The translations under genes and the position numbers were made by a program. A DNA stretch of 64,000 nt, taken from NCBI RefSeq assembly GCF_004745865.1, contig NZ_SRKZ01000001.1, forward strand, positions 62,001 to 126,000, read 5' to 3'. Source of the DNA: Hymenobacter wooponensis. Its GTDB lineage: Bacteria > Bacteroidota > Bacteroidia > Cytophagales > Hymenobacteraceae. Position 1 is the stretch's first letter, and each line of letters starts with the position of its first letter. Shown here in pieces: positions 54,804 through 63,979 of this stretch. The notes under the pieces are model-generated. The model was given only the letters and a program-made list of their open reading frames with translations. It made no database searches and was not told where the DNA came from.

Positions 54804-56021
54804 CTAGCGGCGCACGCCAAACTGATAAGTAGTCGATGATTGCAGCGTTTGTCCTGGCTTCAGAATGGTAGTTGGGAAGCTAGGCTGGTTAGGTGAGTCG
54901 GGGAAGTGCTGGGTTTCCATGCAGAAGGCCGCATGCTTACCGTAGGTTAGGCCGTTTTTACCTTTGAGGGTGCCATCGAGGAAGTTGCCGGTGTAGAACT
55001 GCAGACCGGGCTCGGTGGTGCGTACTTCCATGGTGCGGCCTGTGGTGGGCTCATACACGGTGGCGGCGGTGTGCATGCCGCTGGTCTGGTTCAGAATCCA
55101 GTTGTGGTCGTAGCCGCCGGGCACTTGGGCAATCCGCTCCCCAATGGTGTGAGGAGTGGTAAAGTCAAAGGGCGTACCCTTCACAGCTCGTAGCTCGCCG
55201 GTCGGAATCAGGCCCGCATCCACCACGTTGTAGCGGTCGGCGGCAATGGTTACCTCGTGGCCCAAAATGTCGGGCTTCTGACCTAGCGCCAGGTTGAAGT
55301 AGGCGTGGTTGGTGAGGTTAACGGGCGTGGCTTTGTCGGTGGTAGCCGAGTAGTCAATCTTCAGCGCGTCGTCGTTGGTGAGGGTGTAGGTTACCGTCAC
55401 GTTCAGGTTGCCGGGGTAGCCCTCTTCCCCATCTTTGCTCAGGTAAGTGAGCTTCAGGGTCTGGCCATCGGCGGACGTGCCGGGCTCCGCCTGCCACACT
55501 ACTTTATCGAATCCCTTTTTGCCACCATGCAGGGTGTTCTCGCCGTTGTTTTTGGCCAAAGTGTAGTGCTTGCCGTCGAGCGTGAACTTGCCGCCTTTGA
55601 TGCGGTTGCCGTAGCGCCCAATCAGCGCCCCGAAATACGGACCGGACTTCACAAACTCAGGGCTCTGGTAACCGCTCACGTTATCAAACCCTAGCACAAC
55701 GTCGCCCAACTTACCATCCTTGTCGGGCACCATCAGGCTGGTGATGGTACCACCGTAATTGCTGATGCTCACTTTCAGGCCATGGGCATTGGTGAGGGTA
55801 AAGAGCTGCACTTCGGTACCCTCGGTGGTTTTGCCGAAAGAGGCGGATGTAGGCGCCGTGTTGGTCGTACCGGTAGCGGTCTGGGTAGAGTCGGTCATAG
55901 TCTGAGAGGCTCCGGCAGCCTGCTCCGTTGAAGCCGATTGATTGCATCCAACTAGGAGTAGCAGGCTAGCTAGGCCAGTGACACTGCCTGTTAGGATGCC
56001 GGCACGAGAAATAGTGGTCAT
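54804..56021 (-). CDS. galM: Aldose 1-epimerase (mutarotase), lipoprotein
   Basis: After a lipoprotein signal (LLLLVGCNQSAS; lipidated Cys near residue 26) and a Ser/Thr/Ala-rich linker comes a GalM-type domain of about 340 residues: IGRYGNRIKGGKFTLDGKHYTL, NGENTLHGGKKGFDKVVW (catalytic-region His), VNLTNHAYFNL (second His) and the Glu near the C-terminus. It interconverts sugar anomers, probably arabinose released outside the inner membrane. ATG at 56021 is preferred over GTG at 56027. It heads the galM-araB-araD-araA-symporter operon; its promoter region has the operator palindrome at 56229-56244. Confidence 0.95.
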   Translation of the reverse strand: MTTISRAGILTGSVTGLASLLLLVGCNQSASTEQAAGASQTMTDSTQTATGTTNTAPTSASFGKTTEGTEVQLFTLTNAHGLKVSISNYGGTITSLMVPDKDGKLGDVVLGFDNVSGYQSPEFVKSGPYFGALIGRYGNRIKGGKFTLDGKHYTLAKNNGENTLHGGKKGFDKVVWQAEPGTSADGQTLKLTYLSKDGEEGYPGNLNVTVTYTLTNDDALKIDYSATTDKATPVNLTNHAYFNLALGQKPDILGHEVTIAADRYNVVDAGLIPTGELRAVKGTPFDFTTPHTIGERIAQVPGGYDHNWILNQTSGMHTAATVYEPTTGRTMEVRTTEPGLQFYTGNFLDGTLKGKNGLTYGKHAAFCMETQHFPDSPNQPSFPTTILKPGQTLQSSTTYQFGVRR

Positions 56022-56202
56022 GAGCACGAGAGTTGGGAAATTTTGAAGGAGTAGGTTGAAACGATGAGAGCTGCTAGAAAAGGCTACTTCAGTCAGTAGG
56101 TGTGTCAGTAGTGCATTTTACACAACTGGTCCACAGCCAAATACCTGGCTTCAACAGTCCAGCCAGTTACTCTAATGACATAGATACCTGCTGAAACGGT
56201 GT

Positions 56203-56244
56203 GTAAAGTAGAAAATCATTTCGAATTTACACAATCGTTTGTGT
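56203..56244 (-). promoter_or_regulatory. Promoter and operator of the galM-ara operon
   Basis: On the minus strand ACACAAACGATTGTGT (56229-56244), a near-perfect palindrome, lies about 20 bp upstream of a TACTTTAC -7-like box (56203-56210). The rest of the 320-bp gap from 56022 to 56341 holds a half site (TTTTACACAACTGG near 56117) and no gene. Confidence 0.65.
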
Positions 56245-56341
56245 GCACTGCCTTCTTTCTAGCTAAATCGATTTGCCCGTCTTATTTCGAATGCCTGCTC
56301 TAATTGAGCGTGTTTCCAACTTTCCCAAATTGGTGAAAGCG

Positions 56342-58021
56342 CTAGAGTACTACCAGTTTCTGACTTGTAGCTAACTCACCGCGCCGAACCTCTACCTGGT
56401 AAACGCCTGGTTGCAAGGCGGCATCTATGGTAAGGGTAGCAAGCTGTTTGCTGAACTCACGACGGTACACAACGGCACCTTTCAGATCAGTTACCACAAT
56501 CTGCGTGGCCTCTCCTACTTTCTGACTTCCCAATTCCACAGTGAATCCTCGCGTTGAGGCAGGTTGAGGATACACGCTTATCCCCGTCAGAATTTTTCGG
56601 TTAGCACTAGCCAGCACGCCTACATTGGTGAGCGACCACCGCTGACAAGTGCAGCCATTGTAGTCCCAGAGGCCTAGCTGTTGCCCGGCAGTGGTAGAGG
56701 CATTCGGTACTTCTACTACTCTGTTACCATTGGCTGAGGCAAAAACAAGTGTCCCGTCATTTGCGCGGTCAATTGTAAAGCGTTGGCAGGCAGTACCTGT
56801 GTAGGTGTCTAGCTGCAACTTAGCTCCGGCAGCGGCCGAGCAACCAGCTACATTAGCCGCTAGGCCACCCAAGGCATTGGTAATCTTATACTCGCCATCG
56901 CCTAGTGCCGCAAAGTCCCAGCGCTGGCAATTCAGGCCTGCAGGCGTGCCTTGCGCCACCATCTGGCCGGCTACTCCTGTGCACCCCCAGGCATCCCAAA
57001 CGAGGTTGCTGTTTTGGCTTTTAATTTCGTAACGCCCGGCCGCCACCCAGTCGCGGCTAACGCTAGGCCACCCTGCGCTAGTCCAGGTAAGCTTAGCTAG
57101 GCCTAGCTTAGGAGCTCCGTTGTCTTCTCCATCATAGTAATGATGCGAGAAGTAGCTTACTCCACCTTCTTCAAAAATGCCGGTGTGACCAGGTCCTACA
57201 TAACGACCGGAAACATTCAACACTAGGGTTCCCCCCCCGCTGTTCAGGCTGACACCGTTCTGGTCCAGGAAAGGACCAGTGGGTGCCGTAGAGCGCCCCA
57301 CCACAATATAGTAGGTGCTGTTGACGCCATTGCAGCAGGCTCCTCGGTTTATGAAGAGGTAATAATAGCTGCCGTTTTTGGTAAGATATGCCGCCTCCGG
57401 GTTTTCATTAGCCACAGCATACGTAGTGCTGCCTAAGGGTTTACCTGTAGTGGCATTAAGTTGAGTCATGCGGATACCACCGAAGAAAGAACCGTAGGTA
57501 AACCAAACGTCATTGTTGGCATCTCGAAATACGGCCGGATCAATGGCATTAACGTCGCTGCTGCTATTGGTAGAAACTACTTCTCCCTGATCTTCCCATT
57601 TATAGTTTGGGCTAGCTGGGTCCAGCGTCATATTAGTTGCTAGGCCTATTGCCGATACCTTGGAGCCAAACGTAGAGCAGGAATAATAGAGGTAATACTT
57701 CCCATTCATGAAAATGCACTCAGGTGCCCAGAAGTCGCCTGTGAAGCCTGGTACTTTGGTGGTGATCCAACTCGGGTAGGTGTTATTTGCAAATACTGCT
57801 CGAGGGCTCGGCGTCCAGTTTATTAGGTCCGTTGAGTACATGTTGTAAATGCCTCGTCCGGTGGCGAAAATCCAATATTTATTGCCCTCCTTCACAATGT
57901 TGGAAGGATCGTGCACGCCCGTAAAGCCCTGGAGTGCATAGGCATTGGCGCTAGGCCACCCCAGCAGCACAAAAAGTAATACCCCAAGCTGTAGCAGCCG
58001 CCGAAGCGTGCCCCCCTTCAT
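56342..58021 (-). CDS. GH43 arabinanase-like enzyme with CBM13 (ricin-type) and T9SS sorting domain
   Basis: Signal peptide (LLQLGVLLFVLLGWPSANAYA), then a GH43 propeller to about residue 325: Asp in FTGVHDPSNIVKEGNKYWIFATGRG, WAPECIFMNGKYYLYYS, Asp in NAIDPAVFRD, and Glu in ANENPEAAYLTKNGSYYYLF. A ricin-type beta-trefoil follows (three QxW-like units: NCQRWDF, ACQRFTI, TCQRWSL), binding sugars. The last 75 residues are a T9SS C-terminal domain (ISVYPQPASTRGFTVEL...QKLVVL), so the enzyme is probably cell-surface attached or secreted. ATG at 58021 is chosen for the signal peptide; 58057 is an alternative. It probably cleaves arabinan. Confidence 0.92.
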   Translation of the reverse strand: MKGGTLRRLLQLGVLLFVLLGWPSANAYALQGFTGVHDPSNIVKEGNKYWIFATGRGIYNMYSTDLINWTPSPRAVFANNTYPSWITTKVPGFTGDFWAPECIFMNGKYYLYYSCSTFGSKVSAIGLATNMTLDPASPNYKWEDQGEVVSTNSSSDVNAIDPAVFRDANNDVWFTYGSFFGGIRMTQLNATTGKPLGSTTYAVANENPEAAYLTKNGSYYYLFINRGACCNGVNSTYYIVVGRSTAPTGPFLDQNGVSLNSGGGTLVLNVSGRYVGPGHTGIFEEGGVSYFSHHYYDGEDNGAPKLGLAKLTWTSAGWPSVSRDWVAAGRYEIKSQNSNLVWDAWGCTGVAGQMVAQGTPAGLNCQRWDFAALGDGEYKITNALGGLAANVAGCSAAAGAKLQLDTYTGTACQRFTIDRANDGTLVFASANGNRVVEVPNASTTAGQQLGLWDYNGCTCQRWSLTNVGVLASANRKILTGISVYPQPASTRGFTVELGSQKVGEATQIVVTDLKGAVVYRREFSKQLATLTIDAALQPGVYQVEVRRGELATSQKLVVL

Positions 58022-58107
58022 CGGTGCTTGTATGCATGTAAGTAGGTTTTCGGACATAGTTGGTGGGTTTTGACAGGAAAAGCTCTAGATCTTTGGGTTG
58101 ATTGACG

Positions 58108-59181
58108 CTACTCTCCGCTTGGCTTGGCAAGCGGCGTACTAATAGCAACTGGTATCCCGAAATTGGGCGTACCATCGGTATTCCACGTAAACTTCTGCAT
58201 GCGCGGGTTACGCTTCTCTACGCACCCCTCATTAGGGTTTGAGTTGGCATGGTAGATAATCCAATCCTCTTGTCCATCCTTGGATTTGAAGAAGGAATTA
58301 TGACCGGTTGCATAAGCCCGGTTGCCCGGGTTCTGCGAAAAGATAGGCTTGTCTGATTTTTTCCAAGATGCCAGCAGCATAGGGTCGGCAGTTGCATCAG
58401 CGGTGAGCAGGCCTAGAGTGTACTGATCGGTACCGCAAAAGCTGGCTGAATACACTAGGAAGGTTTTGTTGCCGTGTTTCAGAATTTCTGGCCCTTCGTT
58501 CACGTAAGGTGGCCCCACGTTTTCCCATGCGTACTCGGGGTGTGAGAGTTCAACCCGCGGCCCTACCAGTGTCCAGGGGTTGCTCATTTGGGAAATATAA
58601 ATGCGCTGAATAGCATCTATGCCGTTATGCCCAGACCAGATAAAGTAGCGTTTACCATTCTGCTCTAGCACAGTACCATCAATAGCCCAAAAGTCTTCGG
58701 GCGAGCTAAAGATTCGGCCCTTGTCAACCCAGGTTCCGGTAGTTGGGTCAGCAGCAGAATTCTCCAATACCCAGGTTCGCTGCCGACCTAAATCAGTTCC
58801 CGCAGGCCCAGCGGAGTAATAGATATACCATTTCCCATCCAGAAAGTAGAGTTCAGGTGCCCATAAGTTGCCAGAAGCATTTCCGCTACCAGGAGGAGAC
58901 CATACTGTTTTGCTGACTGTACTGCCCAGGCTAGACATAGCTGCCGTTTTCCAGATAGCTAGTCTATCATTCAGGGTATGCATGTAGTAGTAAAAACCAT
59001 CTTTCTGGTATACCCATGGGTCAGGGCCAGAAGCTAGAAGTGGATTTACGAAAGTGGTACTTGTAGCAGGTGGCGTAACTACCGGGGGAACAAATGGTGC
59101 GGGCTTACTTTTCTGACACGCTGTACCAGCCACTAGCAACCACCCCAGTAGGCCATACGCCAAACACGAAGCTCTTCTCAT
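58108..59181 (-). CDS. GH43 glycoside hydrolase lipoprotein (arabinofuranosidase-like)
   Basis: A lipoprotein signal (MRRASCLAYGLLGWLLVAGTAC) and proline-rich linker precede a GH43 propeller: Asp in LASGPDPWVYQKDGFYYYMHTL, LWAPELYFLDGKWYIYYSAG, Asp in FWAIDGTVLEQNGKRYFIWSG, and Glu in VNEGPEILKHGNKTFLVYSAS. 357 residues. ATG at 59181 gives the lipobox; a longer frame to 59271 would run through a terminator hairpin. By the PUL context it acts on arabinose-containing glycans at the cell surface or in the periplasm. It lies downstream of susD across a terminator. Confidence 0.93.
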   Translation of the reverse strand: MRRASCLAYGLLGWLLVAGTACQKSKPAPFVPPVVTPPATSTTFVNPLLASGPDPWVYQKDGFYYYMHTLNDRLAIWKTAAMSSLGSTVSKTVWSPPGSGNASGNLWAPELYFLDGKWYIYYSAGPAGTDLGRQRTWVLENSAADPTTGTWVDKGRIFSSPEDFWAIDGTVLEQNGKRYFIWSGHNGIDAIQRIYISQMSNPWTLVGPRVELSHPEYAWENVGPPYVNEGPEILKHGNKTFLVYSASFCGTDQYTLGLLTADATADPMLLASWKKSDKPIFSQNPGNRAYATGHNSFFKSKDGQEDWIIYHANSNPNEGCVEKRNPRMQKFTWNTDGTPNFGIPVAISTPLAKPSGE

Positions 59182-59226
59182 AATAGGGTATCTAGAGAGT
59201 GATGGCTGGTGCCTGCATTGGAAGCA

Positions 59227-59264
59227 AAACAGCCGCTCCAGAACGGTGCCCGGAGCGGCTGTTT
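59227..59264 (-). terminator. Intrinsic terminator after the SusD-like gene
   Basis: AAACAGCCGCTCC pairs perfectly with GGAGCGGCTGTTT around a 12-base loop, 19 bp past the susD stop. Partial termination would give more SusCD than enzyme, common in such loci. Confidence 0.85.
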
Positions 59265-59282
59265 CCATCATTTCGTTATGAC

Positions 59283-60797
59283 TTAGTAACCTGGATTTTG
59301 CTTGATGCTACGGTCAATATCAATGTCAGTCTGTGGAATAGGCAACAGCTTAGATTTGCCCAGCACGAAGCTATTGAAGTCAGCATCACGGGTTTTTAAC
59401 TCATCTATGCCAGCTTGGTTATCGAGCAATCCATAGCGGTTGATATCGTACCAGCGCATGCCTTCACCTGACAGTTCCGTTACCCGCTCATGGCGAATCT
59501 GAGTACGCATCTGAGATTCTGTTAGCGTAGTGGCAATGGGCGTTAGGCCAACTCTGGCGCGCACCTGGTTTACCAGCGGGGCGGCTTCAGCAGGGCGCTT
59601 CAGTTCATTGAGGGCTTCTGCCTGCATCAGCAGAATGTCGGCATAGCGGAGTAAACGGATATTGATACCAGAAAAGAAGTTTTCTGTTGTTTTTGTACGG
59701 TCATTCTGATACTTGCGCCAGAAGAAGCGGGAGGGGTTCAGATTCAGACCGTTCGGCCCGGTCCCAAAAGGACGAGCGTACACTGTGGGTGTACCCACAG
59801 CACTAAATAAGGTAACCTCCCGCCGGGGGTCAACAGCTCCGGTTGTGGTTTTGTCCGTGAATTCGTCAAAAATCCAGCGCCGCGCTTCTACATCGGCGTA
59901 GCCGATGCCGGGGGGGCCGAAGAACTGAGCCCGCTCATTACCTTCGCCAGCGCCAGCAAAGTCTTGACCAGGTGTGGTAGATACATCCGAGAACTGGACT
60001 TCGAACAATGATTCGCTGTTGTTCTCGTTGGCCATCGTGAAGTTATCGAGGTAGTTAGGAACCAGTGAATACTGGCCCGAGCTGATTATCTCTGCAAATT
60101 GTGCCGATGCCTCGGCCCATCTGCGCTGCTGCATGTACACGCGGCCTAGTAGGCCGGCGGCGGCCCCACGGGTAGCATGGCCTTTGTCATTAGCACCGTA
60201 CGACAGAGGCAGGTCGGGCTTCGCAGCTAACAAGTCTGTAATTACTTGGGCCTGCACTGACTCCACGGTGCCTTGCTGAACGCGAGTAGTGGCATCGGCT
60301 ACCGTCAGGTTCAGGGGCACGTTGCCGAACGTCATTGACATGTCGTAGTAGCACAGGGCTCGCACAAAAAGGGCTTCGGCCAACAGACGCTTTTTTAGCG
60401 TCTCGTCCATAGGAATGGCCGGCACGCGTTCCAGCACCTGATTGCAACGGAAAATTGCCCGGTACATGTCAATCCACATAAAGTAGGTGTACTCGAATGT
60501 GGTGTTAGGCTGGATAAAGCGGGTGTACTGAGCCAACTCCACGTAAGGACTTTGGCTGAAGGCTTCATCGGAGCGCGGCACAGTAGCGAAGTGCCAGCGC
60601 TGCCCGTACGTGCCAATGACCTGTAGCCCGCCGTACATGCCGGTTACGGCTCGCACAGCATCGTTCTCGGTTTTCCAAAACTGGTCCGTATTCGGTCGGT
60701 TAGGGTTTACCTTATCGAGGAGGCCGTTCTCGCAGCCAGTCGCGCCGAGCAACAGGCCGCCCGCCAGCAACAAGGTGGAAATTTTATGGGGTTTCAT
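59283..60797 (-). CDS. SusD/RagB-family outer-membrane glycan-binding lipoprotein
   Basis: 504 residues. The lipobox LLLGATGC puts the lipidated Cys at residue 22; then the SusD N-terminal domain (NPNRPNTDQFWKTENDAVRAVTGMYGGL), TPR-like helices (ALFVRALCYYDMSMTFGNVPL) and the C-terminal RagB block (RYADILLMQAEALNELKRPAEAAPLVNQVRARVGL; ELSGEGMRWYDINRYG). It captures oligosaccharide and forms the lid of the partner SusC transporter, whose gene ends 65 bp upstream. With the adjacent GH43 genes the ligand is likely arabinan or arabino-oligosaccharide. Confidence 0.96.
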   Translation of the reverse strand: MKPHKISTLLLAGGLLLGATGCENGLLDKVNPNRPNTDQFWKTENDAVRAVTGMYGGLQVIGTYGQRWHFATVPRSDEAFSQSPYVELAQYTRFIQPNTTFEYTYFMWIDMYRAIFRCNQVLERVPAIPMDETLKKRLLAEALFVRALCYYDMSMTFGNVPLNLTVADATTRVQQGTVESVQAQVITDLLAAKPDLPLSYGANDKGHATRGAAAGLLGRVYMQQRRWAEASAQFAEIISSGQYSLVPNYLDNFTMANENNSESLFEVQFSDVSTTPGQDFAGAGEGNERAQFFGPPGIGYADVEARRWIFDEFTDKTTTGAVDPRREVTLFSAVGTPTVYARPFGTGPNGLNLNPSRFFWRKYQNDRTKTTENFFSGINIRLLRYADILLMQAEALNELKRPAEAAPLVNQVRARVGLTPIATTLTESQMRTQIRHERVTELSGEGMRWYDINRYGLLDNQAGIDELKTRDADFNSFVLGKSKLLPIPQTDIDIDRSIKQNPGY

Positions 60798-60862
60798 ACG
60801 AAGAATGCGAAGAGTGGGAACTGAACCACCGCAGCCCTGGGGCCCGGCGGCGTCAAGAAGAG

Positions 60863-63800
60863 TTAGAAATTCACCTGCAAACCGCCGGTGTAAGAACGCA
60901 CGTTGGGGTAGCTGCCGTCATCCACGCCGCGGCCAAAGGCACCAATGCCTGGCGTCTCGGGGTCGAAGCCCGTGTAGTTAGTCAGCGTGAAGACATTGCG
61001 GCCCGTTACGTACACCCGCACACTGCCTAAGCCTGGCACGAGGCTGCTTACCGTTTTAGGCAGGGTATAACCAAGTTGAATGTTGCGCAGACGTACGTAG
61101 CTGCCATCCTCTACCCAGCGGGTGGTTTGGCGCAGGGTGTTCTGGCCGTTGTTACCGCCGTTCACCAACCGGGGAGTAGTGTTCGAGTGGTTTTGCTCAG
61201 TCCAGGGCTCTACATCGCTAAGGAAATTGGTTTGGCCGTCTAGTTGGTCAAGCGAAGCCCGCGTCGAGTTAAAAACGTCATTGCCACTCACGCCTTGAAA
61301 GAAGATACTTGCGTCGAAGCCCTTGTAGGCTGCGGTCAGGTTCAGGCCGAACTGGAGCTTGGGGAACGGGTTGCCAACAAAGCGGCGGTCCTTGTCGGTA
61401 TTGATGATGCCGTCGCCATCTACGTCTTCGTATTTAACGTCGCCAGGCTTGGCAGTAGGCTGAATTACCCGGCCAGCCGCATTTTTATAGTTGTCGATTT
61501 CTTCCTGTGACTGGAAAATGCCTAGCATCGGGATCAGAAACAGGCGACTGATAGGCTGACCTACTGTGGTGCGAGTCACGTTCAGGGCACCAGGAATATT
61601 GGGCTGCAGCTCTGACAGGGCAAGCACCTCATTTTTAATGGTGGTCAGCGTCAGGTCGGCACCGTAAGTAAAGGCCTTGCGGTTTTCGTGATAGCCCAGC
61701 GCAAACTCGAATCCCTTGTTCTGGATTTCGCCCAGGTTGGTGAAGGGGGCAGTATCGAAAATACCCAAATACGTGGGCAGCGGCGGATTAACCAGCGCGT
61801 TTTTGGTAGTCGAGATGTAGTAGTCAGCTGACAGGCTCACGCGGCTGTCGAGCACGTCCAAGTCAAAGCCAACGTTCTTGGTGTAGCGTGATTCCCAACG
61901 AATGTCCTTGCTTTCCACACCAATCTGGATGGCACCGTTGGTTACTACCTGCCCCGTACCAAAAACGTAGTTCACGTTCTGGTTTACAGTAGCCTGGTAG
62001 AGGTATGAGCCGGGCAAGTTGTCATTGCCATTCACGCCGTAGCTGGCCCGTAGCTTCATATTGTTCACGAAAGGCAAGGCGCTCTTGAAGAACTCCTCCT
62101 CGCTTAGCCGCCAGCCTACCGAAGCCGCACCAAAGTTGCCGTACTGGCGGGTCCGGTCAAAACGCGACGAGCCGTCGCGACGGAAGCTTCCCGTAATCAG
62201 GTAACGGTTTTTAAAATCGTAGTTGGCCTGCGCGAAGTAGGAGCGCTTTGCCCACTCGTCTTCGCCCCCACCTACGGTTGGTGTGGCATTAGTGCTAGCG
62301 CTCTGCACAAAATAGTACTGAGGTACTGACTGGAAGCCTGTGGAGCGGGCTGAGGTGTTATCGCCGCGGTAAGCCTGCTCAGAGTAGCCCAGTATGGCAT
62401 TTATGCCATGCTCGCCAAAACGCTTATTGAAATTGAGGGTATTTTCCACAAGCAGTGTGCTTTGGAAGCCCCGGTTTTCATTTAGGTAAGTCTGGTCTAT
62501 ATCAGGGTCACCTAGACGAATTCGGCCTTCTTTGCGCGCATCTTTGTCGAAGTACAGATGCCCCTCCAAACCTAAGTTTAACCGGTACGAGAGGAAATCC
62601 GTGAAGCTGAATTCGGCATTGGCGCTGGCTTGCAGACGCTCGTTGCGCTGGGTACGGGTCAGAATTTCCTGAGCCGCAATAGGGTTGACCGAATAGTTGA
62701 ATAGCGCCGCGTTACCATAACCATAGCCACTTGTAGTAGAAGGGTCGCGCACAGGTATGCCCGGTAGCATGGTCAGCACGTCCACGAAGGCTACGTTGTT
62801 AAGCAGTGTGGTATTGACGTGGGTTAGCAGAGCGCTTTGGCTTAATTTAAGCCGGCCACGCGTCAGTCCCGAATTTAGGCGCAGACTATAACGCTCAAAA
62901 GACGGCCCTTTCACTATACCCTCTTGATTAAAGTAACCAGCCGAAATCAAGAAGTTGCTGGCACTCTTGTCACCCTGATTGCCGCCCGAAAAGGAGAGGT
63001 TATAGTCTTGTACACGACCAGTCTGGAAGAACTCTTTCTGCCAGTCCGTATCAATAGCATTGGTGAATGTACCTCCGGCTTTGTTGGCACCGGGCAATGG
63101 TGGCAAACCTGCATTGGCATAAGCCAGAGCGCTACGGTCAGCCCACTCACTGTGGTTCACCATGTCGTAGCTCCGGTAAATGCTTTCCGTCCCGACATAT
63201 CCGTTGAAGCTCACCTTGGGCGTGCCAGATACTCCACGTTTAGTAGTAATTACGATAACCCCATTGGCGCCCCGCGAGCCGTACACCGCCGTAGAAGAAG
63301 CGTCTTTCAGTACCGTCGTCGATTCAATATCGTTTGGGCTGAGGTCTCGGATGTTGTCCGTCCATAGTCCATCAATCACATATAACGGATTGCTGCCGTT
63401 AGAAAAACTTCCGATGCCACGGATAACAATATTTGGCACAGCGCCTGGAGCGCCTGAACCTTCAACTTGCACACCAGGTGTGCGACCCTGAATAGCTTGG
63501 GCCAACGTGGGTACGGGCGTCTTATTAGCTTCGCGTACATCTAAGCTACTTACTGAACTGCTCAGGTTCTGGCGGTCCTGGGCTAGATAACCGACTACCA
63601 CTACTTCAGATAGTGAACGGTTGTCGGGCACCAAGCTAATATTCACCGAAGTACGGCCGCTTACGGGTACGTCCTGCGAGGTGTATCCTACAAAGGAGAA
63701 GACGATGGTACCGTTATCGGGCGCCGTTAGAGTGTAGCGACCTTCAATATCCGTTTGGGTACCTGTAGTAGAGCCTTTTACTACTACGTTTACGCCGGGT

Positions 63801-63979
63801 AGGCCAGCGCCTTTTTCATCTACCACTCTGCCAGAAACTGTGATATCGGGCTGGGCAACTTCAAGGAGTGAAGCAGCGCGTGGTGCGGGGGTAGCCTCTG
63901 CCAATACAGACTGGAGAGGCAGGCAGCACATGAGGGCCGGCAGGGTCATCCGGCGCATTTTGGGTATGGGCTTTCTCAT
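60863..63979 (-). CDS. SusC/RagA-family TonB-dependent receptor
   Basis: 1038 residues. A signal peptide (MTLPALMCCLPLQSVLAEA) is followed by a CNA_B-like domain (ITVSGRVVDEKGAGLPGVNVVVKGSTTGTQTDIEGRYTL, about 48-85), a TonB-box-like and plug region (LSEVVVVGY; PLYVIDGLWTDN; VYGSRGANGVIVITTKRG) and the outer-membrane barrel ending in GGLQVNF. The SusC signature is unambiguous. It imports oligosaccharide across the outer membrane with energy from TonB. It is the first gene of the PUL in this window; its promoter lies at or beyond the right edge. Confidence 0.96.
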   Translation of the reverse strand: MRKPIPKMRRMTLPALMCCLPLQSVLAEATPAPRAASLLEVAQPDITVSGRVVDEKGAGLPGVNVVVKGSTTGTQTDIEGRYTLTAPDNGTIVFSFVGYTSQDVPVSGRTSVNISLVPDNRSLSEVVVVGYLAQDRQNLSSSVSSLDVREANKTPVPTLAQAIQGRTPGVQVEGSGAPGAVPNIVIRGIGSFSNGSNPLYVIDGLWTDNIRDLSPNDIESTTVLKDASSTAVYGSRGANGVIVITTKRGVSGTPKVSFNGYVGTESIYRSYDMVNHSEWADRSALAYANAGLPPLPGANKAGGTFTNAIDTDWQKEFFQTGRVQDYNLSFSGGNQGDKSASNFLISAGYFNQEGIVKGPSFERYSLRLNSGLTRGRLKLSQSALLTHVNTTLLNNVAFVDVLTMLPGIPVRDPSTTSGYGYGNAALFNYSVNPIAAQEILTRTQRNERLQASANAEFSFTDFLSYRLNLGLEGHLYFDKDARKEGRIRLGDPDIDQTYLNENRGFQSTLLVENTLNFNKRFGEHGINAILGYSEQAYRGDNTSARSTGFQSVPQYYFVQSASTNATPTVGGGEDEWAKRSYFAQANYDFKNRYLITGSFRRDGSSRFDRTRQYGNFGAASVGWRLSEEEFFKSALPFVNNMKLRASYGVNGNDNLPGSYLYQATVNQNVNYVFGTGQVVTNGAIQIGVESKDIRWESRYTKNVGFDLDVLDSRVSLSADYYISTTKNALVNPPLPTYLGIFDTAPFTNLGEIQNKGFEFALGYHENRKAFTYGADLTLTTIKNEVLALSELQPNIPGALNVTRTTVGQPISRLFLIPMLGIFQSQEEIDNYKNAAGRVIQPTAKPGDVKYEDVDGDGIINTDKDRRFVGNPFPKLQFGLNLTAAYKGFDASIFFQGVSGNDVFNSTRASLDQLDGQTNFLSDVEPWTEQNHSNTTPRLVNGGNNGQNTLRQTTRWVEDGSYVRLRNIQLGYTLPKTVSSLVPGLGSVRVYVTGRNVFTLTNYTGFDPETPGIGAFGRGVDDGSYPNVRSYTGGLQVNF

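Noticed and set aside
59182..59271. Longer N-terminus for the GH43 lipoprotein (start at 59271)
   Set aside because: It would be encoded across a terminator hairpin, and the lipobox signal begins at 59181.
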